17,702 nt of DNA. Source: SW-6-46-9 sp964452185. Lineage in GTDB: Bacteria > Patescibacteriota > Minisyncoccia > Phycocordibacterales > SW-6-46-9. A program made the position numbers and the translations under genes. Shown here one piece after another: positions 13,057 to 17,702 of this stretch. Every line of letters begins with the position of its first letter. Position 1 is the first letter of the stretch. Below the pieces are notes generated by a model. The model worked only from the letters and a program-made list of their open reading frames with translations. It ran no database searches and was not told the origin of the DNA. The stretch spans positions 1 through 17,702 of the forward strand of contig CAYVKO010000012.1 of assembly GCA_964452185.1 (NCBI GenBank), in the 5' to 3' direction.

Positions 13057-13380
13057 GATAACAATTTCTGCAATACGCTTATTCTCTTCTTCGATCTCTT
13101 CAATCAGTTTATTAATATGGTGAATTTTCTGATGTGATCGATACATCAGCCATCCGCCAGCTATAGCTATAACTGTAAGGAATATTCTTATTAGCATCGG
13201 ATTACCGACTGAAGATAAGTCAGGAGTATTGCCACTAACTATCAGTACCCCCAAGGCTGTCACTGACAATCCGAATATGGCCACACCGGTTCGAAACATG
13301 GCTAAGTACGTGCGCTTCTCTGCCAAAAGTAGTTTTATTTCACTGATAAGAGATTCTTCGTCGTTAGGTGATTGAGACAT
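13054..13380 (-). CDS. DUF202 (YidH-like) membrane protein
   Basis: A small membrane protein of 108 residues from the DUF202 family; function unknown. The family hallmark is the segment LLLAEKRTYLAMFRTGVAIF, with the conserved ERTxLAxxRTG-like pattern, leading into the first membrane helix (GVAIFGLSVTALGVLIV). A second helix follows a short loop (LIRIFLTVIAIAGGWLMY), and the C-terminus is a charged coiled coil (HHINKLIEEIEEENKRIAEI). The frame is open back to an ATG at 13428. I chose the ATG at 13380 because MSQSPNDEESL gives the usual short N-terminus and a TATAAT box lies 9 nt upstream of it, though without a good -35. It follows the cobalamin adenosyltransferase gene by 79 nt. Confidence 0.8.
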   Translation of the reverse strand: MSQSPNDEESLISEIKLLLAEKRTYLAMFRTGVAIFGLSVTALGVLIVSGNTPDLSSVGNPMLIRIFLTVIAIAGGWLMYRSHQKIHHINKLIEEIEEENKRIAEIVI

Positions 13381-13459
13381 AAGACTGAAATTATATATCC
13401 TCAGTATACCACCCTCGATTACACCCAACTATCCGTACCGCTAATCTGTCTTGTGAAAA

Positions 13460-14023
13460 CTACTCGTAGTCTGGTGACTCCTCTGTAAATCCTGCAGCAA
13501 AATTCGTCCGCCGCGCCAGCGCATACATAAGTGATGACAAACGATTCACAAATGCAAGCGTGGTGTCACTTACAAGATCGCCGTCAGCTGCATGATTTGC
13601 CTCAACCACCCGACGCTCAGCACGACGAGCGATGGAGCGAGCAGTACTCAAGAACGCAGACAACTCCGCTCCGCCAGAAACAAAAAAGGAGTCGATTTCG
13701 GGCAGAGTTTTTTCGATATTGTTGATGTTTCCTTCCATAACCTCCAGCTTGTCTTCCTCGATAGTCTTTTCTGCACCACCAAGTTCAGCCTGCACAATAA
13801 AAAGGTCCTTTTGAGCACTCTGGATTACCTCAGCCACAGTAGGTCCGTGTTCGTGGATGTGAATGTCTTCATTTCTAGCTTTTGACTTGCAGATACCCAA
13901 AAAAGAATTTATCTCGTCTACTGTTCCCAGCGCTTCAGCTAGCCGCGATGCTTTCGACATACTCTGCCCCTCACGAAACGTCGTAGTGGTTCCATCATCT
14001 CCGTTGCCTGTGAATAAAGCCAT
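13460..14023 (-). CDS. Cob(I)alamin adenosyltransferase, PduO type
   Basis: ATP:corrinoid adenosyltransferase of the PduO family, which transfers the adenosyl group of ATP to Co(I) to make adenosylcobalamin. The 187-residue helical-bundle sequence carries family landmarks: N-terminal TGNGDDGTTT (ATP-binding loop, residues 5-14), RLAEALGTVDEINSFLG (27-43), and IQSAQKDLFIVQAELGG. SFFVSGGAELSAFLSTARSI (112-131) and the core RRAERRVV (133-140) follow, and NRLSSLMYALARRTN is near the end. The usual Pro-Gly-Gly is Ser-Gly-Gly here. No corrinoid biosynthesis or B12-dependent enzyme lies nearby, so it presumably serves a distant enzyme with salvaged corrinoid, for example a class II ribonucleotide reductase. 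Start at ATG 14023, 36 nt after the DoxX-like gene. Confidence 0.9.
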   Translation of the reverse strand: MALFTGNGDDGTTTTFREGQSMSKASRLAEALGTVDEINSFLGICKSKARNEDIHIHEHGPTVAEVIQSAQKDLFIVQAELGGAEKTIEEDKLEVMEGNINNIEKTLPEIDSFFVSGGAELSAFLSTARSIARRAERRVVEANHAADGDLVSDTTLAFVNRLSSLMYALARRTNFAAGFTEESPDYE

Positions 14024-14059
14024 AATAGTTAATTTATGAATTGATTAAATAAATAAGTT

Positions 14060-14389
14060 TTATATCAATAGAGAAAGAAGCGCAATAGTTATTGCTGTGT
14101 CGCGAGCACCAATACGCCAATTCTCTTTGTACGCAGCCGGCAAAATCGAAAGCCACCAAATGAGCGCAACGATTACCGACAGTATTGGCAGTATTGGCGC
14201 AAGCAAAAGCATTCCGACCAAGACGTTACCGGCCGCATGCGCTTGCATGACTGCCTCATCACTGAATGGCATCATGTGCACAAACCCCGGCAGATAGTTA
14301 ATCCACTTTTCTGGACGGATTAACTGATCAACACCAAAAGTGATCATGAGTGCCGAAATGCTGATTATAATCGCCAACGGACCAAACAT
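14060..14389 (-). CDS. Small DoxX-like integral membrane protein
   Basis: A 109-residue protein with three to four membrane helices: residues 4-22 (PLAIIISISALMITFGVDQ), 52-85 (probably two, NVLVGMLLLAPILPILSVIV and LIWWLSILPAAY), and 97-109 (TAITIALLSLLI). The segment GVDQLIRPEKWINYLPGF after the first helix resembles the loop of DoxX/DoxD-like proteins, where a Pro-x-x-W follows the first helix, and the helix count fits. The match is by eye only. DoxX-like proteins are quinone-linked or redox-associated membrane proteins in characterised cases. It has its own promoter and is followed 36 nt later by the adenosyltransferase gene, so the two may be co-transcribed. Confidence 0.65.
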   Translation of the reverse strand: MFGPLAIIISISALMITFGVDQLIRPEKWINYLPGFVHMMPFSDEAVMQAHAAGNVLVGMLLLAPILPILSVIVALIWWLSILPAAYKENWRIGARDTAITIALLSLLI

Positions 14390-14415
14390 ATTATCAATAC
14401 GTAACGGTGCAGCTC

Positions 14416-14443
14416 ATTATGCAAAAATTTAGATGATTGTAAA
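14416..14443 (-). promoter_or_regulatory. Promoter of the DoxX-like/adenosyltransferase genes
   Basis: Minus-strand TTTACA (14443-14438) and CATAAT (14421-14416) are separated by 16 nt, each with five of six consensus bases. The predicted start is about 20 nt before the ATG at 14389. Confidence 0.65.
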
Positions 14444-14493
14444 GGAGCAAAGTGTAATATTTACGAATTCTACTTTTCTAAGACATGTAGCAC

Positions 14494-14970
14494 TTACAAA
14501 AAATCGTTCATGTTTAGTTGTAGATACGCCTCCCGCAAAAGACCTTCAGCACTCTCAAACGTCAAAAGATCCAGAGCTTCATCGTAAGTAACCCATCGAG
14601 CTGTGTGTATCTCTTCTTCAGAAGTAACCGGTTCAAGTTTGTTAACAAAAAAAGCGATAAAAAATGAGTTTTTCTTTTTCACTCGGTGTTCATCCGGGTG
14701 GTCATAGGTGTATGTTTCCTTAAAGACCATATCCTGCACTAACTCATCCGGGAGAAGGCCGGTTTCTTCTTCGAGCTCTCGCAAAGCCGTTTCAGTTTTA
14801 TGCTCAAAATCTTCCGGATGCCCTTTGGGGAAACTCCAATGGCCCGGATCGCCGTCATGAGTAGTATTCTGAACTAAAAGAAATTGCCCTCCCTTTTGTG
14901 GGCATACAGGAATACATCCATACGCTTTTTCTTTTATAACTTCTTTGTCACTGTTTTCTTGCATACACAA
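14494..14970 (-). CDS. Nudix hydrolase, Ap4A-hydrolase/MutT-like
   Basis: A cytosolic Nudix pyrophosphohydrolase of 158 residues. The Nudix box is complete at residues 50-72: G50, Glu56 and the helix RELEEETGL, giving the metal-binding G-x5-E-x7-R-E-x2-E-E-x-G pattern. The preceding HWSFPKGHPEDF and the later FKETYTYDHPDEHRVKKKNSFF resemble asymmetric diadenosine tetraphosphate hydrolases, so an alarmone-clearing or nucleotide-sanitising role is likely. The substrate cannot be fixed from sequence. The N-terminus (MCMQENSDKEVIKEKAYGCI) offers two ATGs two codons apart. It begins 5 nt after the stop of the L,D-transpeptidase gene and so belongs to the same transcript. Confidence 0.88.
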   Translation of the reverse strand: MCMQENSDKEVIKEKAYGCIPVCPQKGGQFLLVQNTTHDGDPGHWSFPKGHPEDFEHKTETALRELEEETGLLPDELVQDMVFKETYTYDHPDEHRVKKKNSFFIAFFVNKLEPVTSEEEIHTARWVTYDEALDLLTFESAEGLLREAYLQLNMNDFL

Positions 14971-14975
14971 ATATT

Positions 14976-16403
14976 TTAACTTTCTTCTTTCTGTTTTTTG
15001 GACTCGTTCAGCACTGCTGCCCGCATATTAAGAATTGTTTCCAATGAATCTTCAGAATCAAACGCAATAAATAAGAACGGGGTTGTTGAAGGGTCACCGT
15101 CAACATCTGGAAGCTTTTCTTCTTTTGCACCTATCGAACTTGAGCTTGAAATAGCCGGCAACTCAAAGACAGCCAGCGCTGACTCGGTTTCTTCATCATA
15201 CGCACCACCAACAAAATCATCATAGCCGGGAAACATACGCGGGAGCCCTCGCCGGCCTGTTCTTGGCTCTCCGTAAAGATTGATGGTTTCATTGGAAGCA
15301 CTGATATCAAAAATAAAGTTGCGATATGTTCGTGTGTAACCAGCCAAGTTGGCCAAGTCTAGAGCTGTAGTTTCAAGCCTTACCTTGCCCTCATCTAAAC
15401 TAACGCTGGAGTTGTCCATCCCCAACGCTTGTTTTTTGTAGGACAAAGCGGATTCAAAAGACGAGTCTCCCATATAGCTTGCAACTGTTGTTGGCACACC
15501 TTCAGACCAATCTTGAAGTAACGGAAATAAAAGATCATATGTACGCAACCGCTCAGTATTAAGTTCATCGTCTTGGTTTTCAAGAAGCGTTTTGTCTGCA
15601 TACATGTCTGTTTCCATACCGATTCGCTCACTAATAGTAAGTGCAGATAACAATGTTGATATATCACCGACCGACTGTACGTTGTTAGCCCCTTTTCGTA
15701 GAAGTATTTCATCTTGACGCATATCTGCAGCCAGGTATGCATCTGCGGTAGTATTCGGTTTGGTTTCGAGAATATCATGAGTTAGCCCGGGGTTGAATAC
15801 ACCGTCTCGTATCACAATTGGTGTTCCTACACCTGTGCTTTCATACAGCGCTTTCGCATCCTCTTTATCAATACGAATGCACCCACCGGATACCGCCGAT
15901 TCGGCCGGGGCTCCACCCGGATAGTACGGCCAGCCGTGAATAAAGAAATTGCCCTGGAACGGAATATTCCACGGCATAATCACGTTACCGAAACTTGATT
16001 CATGAGTCGGTAATTTACCTTGTGCCTTATAGAAGCCCGGCGCCGTACGCCACCAACTTGTTTTGGAAGCAATCGCCCGTACCGGATACTCGCGAGTGAC
16101 TCTTCCATTCTCATACATTCGCACACGCTTGTGGTCTAACCTGATATCAATAAACTTCTTGCCCGAATTGAGCAACTTCTGGTGTTTCGTTTCTAAATAA
16201 TTTGGCCTTGGAGAGTACTCGGAAGATTCGTCTTCATTGGAATCACTTGTGTATGAAAATACAATAGTGGAGGAAAGATCGGTATCTTCAACTATTGGCT
16301 TAAGGATTGGAGATAACGATGCGCTTACCATCATCCACCCTCCCGCAAGAAGCAAGATGATAGAAGCGGCAAAAAAAGCACCAGAGATGTCTTCAAGCGA
16401 CAT
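14976..16403 (-). CDS. L,D-transpeptidase (YkuD) fused to a degenerate D,D-carboxypeptidase-like domain
   Basis: A 475-residue envelope protein. Residues 9-30 form a membrane anchor or signal, and about 82-200 a YkuD L,D-transpeptidase domain that makes 3-3 peptidoglycan cross-links or attaches proteins. It includes KFIDIRLDHKRVRMYENG, IHGWPYYPG (His156) and SGGCIRID with catalytic Cys175; the usual motif is SHGCIR, so Gly replaces the second His. Residues about 235-440 read like a peptidase S11 (DacA-type) domain: SVGDISTLLSALTISE aligns with the SxxK helix, LLFPLLQDWSEGVPTTVA with the SxN region, FESALSYKKQALGM plus ALDLANLAGY with the next helices, and FPGYDDFVGGAYDEE with the KTG strand. 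The nucleophile Ser is Asp247, the Lys is Thr250, SxN is WSE (299-301), and KTG is VGG (398-400). That half should therefore be catalytically dead. The Nudix gene follows. Confidence 0.88.
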   Translation of the reverse strand: MSLEDISGAFFAASIILLLAGGWMMVSASLSPILKPIVEDTDLSSTIVFSYTSDSNEDESSEYSPRPNYLETKHQKLLNSGKKFIDIRLDHKRVRMYENGRVTREYPVRAIASKTSWWRTAPGFYKAQGKLPTHESSFGNVIMPWNIPFQGNFFIHGWPYYPGGAPAESAVSGGCIRIDKEDAKALYESTGVGTPIVIRDGVFNPGLTHDILETKPNTTADAYLAADMRQDEILLRKGANNVQSVGDISTLLSALTISERIGMETDMYADKTLLENQDDELNTERLRTYDLLFPLLQDWSEGVPTTVASYMGDSSFESALSYKKQALGMDNSSVSLDEGKVRLETTALDLANLAGYTRTYRNFIFDISASNETINLYGEPRTGRRGLPRMFPGYDDFVGGAYDEETESALAVFELPAISSSSSIGAKEEKLPDVDGDPSTTPFLFIAFDSEDSLETILNMRAAVLNESKKQKEES

Positions 16404-16517
16404 AAAATTTTAGGTATTAAAAATATCCTAGCCGAAAGCTATATACATAGTACATGCTCTCGGTAAGATACTAGAATGCGATCAAACGCAGCTAATAAGG
16501 TAGGTTTTGGCTGGCTT

Positions 16518-16563
16518 GCCCTGAGTAAGCGACGTAAGTCGCGCATCGAAGGGTGCCCAGGGC
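16518..16563. repeat. REP-like palindromic element
   Basis: GCCCTG (16518-16523) pairs with CAGGGC (16558-16563), CCCT also with AGGG at 16550-16553, and inside is a perfect GCGAC-GTAA-GTCGC hairpin (16529-16542). It resembles the dispersed CCCTGAG...CGAAGGG palindromes of many genomes. No U-tract follows. It abuts the truncated tRNA-Leu copy. Confidence 0.5.
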
Positions 16564-16571
16564 GGGAGTCG
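16552..16571 (-). repeat. 20-bp direct repeat of the tRNA-Leu 3' end
   Basis: These 20 bases are identical to 16725-16744, which is the T-loop/acceptor 3' end of tRNA-Leu plus CC. The rest of a tRNA is absent here. The two copies are 153 nt apart. This is the portion typically used or duplicated by tyrosine integrases at tRNA genes, so an attachment-site scar is one reading, and a decayed tandem tRNA is the other. Confidence 0.7.
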
Positions 16572-16585
16572 GCGTCAGCTCTCAT

Positions 16586-16699
16586 CAATATTTTAACGCC
16601 TTGCTCGAAAATATTGTGAGGCTCCTGCCCGGCCTCATGGTCGCTTCCGCGACATCATTGCGGCTTTCTCTTCCCGACACATGCAAAGAAATTTGCATG
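16586..16699. repeat. Cluster of four perfect hairpins
   Basis: Within 114 nt lie four mismatch-free stems: CAATATTTT/AAAATATTG (16586-16616, 9 bp), immediately adjoining TGAGGC/GCCTCA (16617-16637, 6 bp), GTCGC/GCGAC with a TTCC loop (16640-16653), and CATGCAAA/TTTGCATG with a GAAA loop (16680-16699, 8 bp). They fill the space between the two tRNA-Leu 3' copies. No open frame fits. It may be part of the tRNA transcript, a small RNA, or an island remnant. Confidence 0.6.
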
Positions 16700-16726
16700 C
16701 TCCCTGAACACGCTCACTTCGTTCGG

Positions 16727-16810
16727 TGCCCAGGGCGGGAGTCGAACCCGCATGCTCGAAATGAGCCAGCGCCCTCAACGCTGTGTGTATACCAGTTCCA
16801 CCACCTGGGC
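16727..16810 (-). tRNA. tRNA-Leu (GAG anticodon)
   Basis: A complete class II tRNA of 84 nt on the minus strand. The acceptor GCCCAGG pairs with CCTGGGC, discriminator A73. The D arm has the GGTATAC-type loop. The anticodon stem CAGCG/CGCTG encloses TTGAGGG (anticodon GAG). A long variable arm (GCTCATTTCGAGC) is diagnostic of Leu/Ser/Tyr. The T arm is GCGGG TTCGACT CCCGC. CCA is not encoded (CCG follows A73). It begins 28 nt after rplS and may be cleaved from its transcript. Confidence 0.96.
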
Positions 16811-16838
16811 TTGGTTACACTAAACCACTTGAGGAGAG

Positions 16839-17399
16839 TTACTCTTGGCCGTCTTCGTTTTCTTCCTGTTCTTCAGGTGTTTCAGCCTCCTCTTGACTCC
16901 CATCTTCATTATCCTCGTCAGAGTCTTCAGATACCTCCTCCTGCGGCTCTTCTTCCGCCTCACTCGCTTCACTTTCCTCTTCCTGGTCGCCCTCTTCGTC
17001 ATCTTCAACCTTGGTGGTGATATCAACGTTTACCATCTTGCGCATCTCACGACGAACTTGCTTCGCCGCTTTGTCGCGAATGTGATACAGCTTGGAGCGC
17101 CGTGTATCCACTCGACGTATGATAGAAATTTCATCAATCCGCGGGGAGTAGAGCGGAAAAATCTTCTCAACACCAACACCGTCAACTACTTTACGCACCG
17201 TAAAGGTAGCACCAGGTTCTGACCCATGCTTTTGAGCCAAGACGATTCCTTCAAAAGGCTGTAGGCGATGGCTGCCATTACCTTCAGGAACCTTCACCAC
17301 AACCCGTACAGTATCACCGGGCTGGATGTCTATCTCCTGGCGCTTTTGAGTGTTCACCGGAGAAACGACTTTGTGATTGTTGTCTGTAGCAGTCGCCAT
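16839..17399 (-). CDS. rplS: 50S ribosomal protein L19 with acidic C-terminal tail
   Basis: L19 lies at the 30S-50S interface of the ribosome. Residues 15-125 are the conserved protein: IDIQPGDTVRVVVKVPEG, then RLQPFEGIVLAQKHG, TFTVRKVVDGVGVEKIFPLY, SPRIDEISIIRRVDTRRSKL and YHIRDKAAKQVRRE. The remaining 56 residues (131-186) are an added tail with about 33 Glu/Asp and a single basic residue at most, rich also in Ser and Gln. Typical L19 is 115-120 residues, so the tail is a true extension. Together with the acidic head of L7/L12 it points to a recurring feature of this ribosome. It has its own promoter, and tRNA-Leu follows by 28 nt. The start at ATG 17399 gives a normal N-terminus. Confidence 0.94.
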   Translation of the reverse strand: MATATDNNHKVVSPVNTQKRQEIDIQPGDTVRVVVKVPEGNGSHRLQPFEGIVLAQKHGSEPGATFTVRKVVDGVGVEKIFPLYSPRIDEISIIRRVDTRRSKLYHIRDKAAKQVRREMRKMVNVDITTKVEDDEEGDQEEESEASEAEEEPQEEVSEDSDEDNEDGSQEEAETPEEQEENEDGQE

Positions 17400-17416
17400 A
17401 GATTAATTCACCGCAT

Positions 17417-17445
17417 ATCGTAGCACGAAAATTGGATAGTAGCAA
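17417..17445 (-). promoter_or_regulatory. Promoter of rplS
   Basis: Minus-strand TTGCTA (17445-17440), a 17-nt spacer and TACGAT (17422-17417). The predicted start is about 10 nt before the rplS ATG, so the leader is very short. The -35 box begins 2 nt after the stop codon of the upstream pseudouridine synthase gene. Confidence 0.65.
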
Positions 17446-17447
17446 CA

Positions 17448-17702
17448 CTATTTCGCCTCTATTTCTTCTAACGCTTTTTGCAAATCTTCCGATAGTCCCG
17501 CTTCGGCCACAACCCCCGATCCGTCCGGCAGCGTAAACTGAATACGCCGCGCATGAAGTGCTTGCCGATTAAGACTAAACAAACACTCCTTTCCTGACGC
17601 GTACAAAGAGTCGCAGACAATCGGGTGGTGGATTGATTTTAGATGAACACGAATCTGATGCGTCCGGCCCGTTTTCGGATACGCCGTAACAAGACTAGCG
17701 GT
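17448..17702 (-). CDS. RluA/RluD-family 23S rRNA pseudouridine synthase, C-terminal part
   Basis: The last 84 codons of a pseudouridine synthase of the RluA family, which isomerises uridines in rRNA (or tRNA). Translation from the reverse complement gives YPKTGRTHQIRVHLKSIHHP then IVCDSLYASG, the canonical KTGRTHQIRVH motif and the following GD-LY-like turn, then NRQALHARRIQFTLPDG. The C-terminus is an acidic helix (EDLQKALEEIEAK). The stop is TAG at 17450-17448. The catalytic Asp (HRLD motif) lies beyond the right edge, so the exact member (RluD, RluC or another) cannot be decided. rplS begins about 50 nt downstream from its own promoter. Confidence 0.88.
   Translation of the reverse strand, partial: TASLVTAYPKTGRTHQIRVHLKSIHHPIVCDSLYASGKECLFSLNRQALHARRIQFTLPDGSGVVAEAGLSEDLQKALEEIEAK

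Noticed and set aside
12980..13090. Basic 38-codon frame overlapping the end of the DUF202 gene
   Set aside because: No ATG start (TTG only), lies within an inverted repeat, and overlaps a real gene.
13060..13428. N-terminally extended start for the DUF202 gene
   Set aside because: The 16 extra residues are unlike the family and would run over the candidate -10 box; the ATG at 13380 is preferred.
16553..17222. Plus-strand open frames over tRNA-Leu and rplS
   Set aside because: They run through a clear tRNA gene and the conserved L19 coding region and match no family.

Overview
The window is bacterial, uses the standard bacterial code, and is very gene-dense, with almost everything on the minus strand. 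I infer a member of the Candidate Phyla Radiation (Patescibacteria, Parcubacteria-like). The reasons are the broken-up ribosomal operons, the short spacers, weak or absent Shine-Dalgarno sequences, tRNA genes without an encoded CCA, and the set of families present (winged-helix plus degenerate nucleotidyltransferase regulator, DUF5684, DUF3008, SIMPL, YkuD). No phylogenetic marker was aligned, so the placement is an inference.

Layout on the minus strand, from the left edge. At 1-2206 are tuf, rpsJ and rplC (cut by the edge), the head of the S10 operon, read from a good promoter through a roughly 190-nt leader that folds into nested stems. At 2264-3382 a winged-helix regulator is divergent from a very basic unknown protein (the only convincing plus-strand gene), which ends in an intrinsic terminator. 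At 3413-4796 is a self-contained rplJ-rplL unit: near-consensus promoter, L10-type leader, attenuator hairpin, L10, L7/L12, terminator. L7/L12 carries about 75 extra, almost purely acidic, N-terminal residues. At 4813-8727 is an envelope block (HtrA protease, YceI-like lipocalin, SIMPL protein, AI-2E permease). A DUF3008 small protein, a Mn-type superoxide dismutase and a DUF5684 membrane protein follow up to 10444.

The stretch 10445-12800 looks accessory. It holds four unrecognised genes, two of them under 50 codons: a 309-residue helical protein with HEPN-like features coupled to a 46-residue protein, a 48-residue secreted or anchored peptide, and a 146-residue protein. There is also a perfect 17-bp hairpin and a long spacer. 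It ends beside a terminator and tRNA-His(GUG).

From 12950 the genes look like core functions again: a DUF202 membrane protein, a PduO-type cobalamin adenosyltransferase, a small DoxX-like membrane protein, a Nudix hydrolase, and an L,D-transpeptidase. The C-terminal half of the transpeptidase reads as a D,D-carboxypeptidase (S11) domain that has lost all three catalytic motifs. Next come a cluster of hairpins between two copies of the 3' end of tRNA-Leu(GAG), the tRNA itself, rplS (L19 with a 56-residue acidic tail) and the C-terminus of an RluA/RluD-type pseudouridine synthase.

The most interesting items are the L,D-transpeptidase/pseudo-carboxypeptidase fusion, the acidic extensions on two ribosomal proteins, the structured tuf leader, and the tRNA-Leu repeat and hairpin locus. 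No CRISPR array, transposase or integrase is visible.
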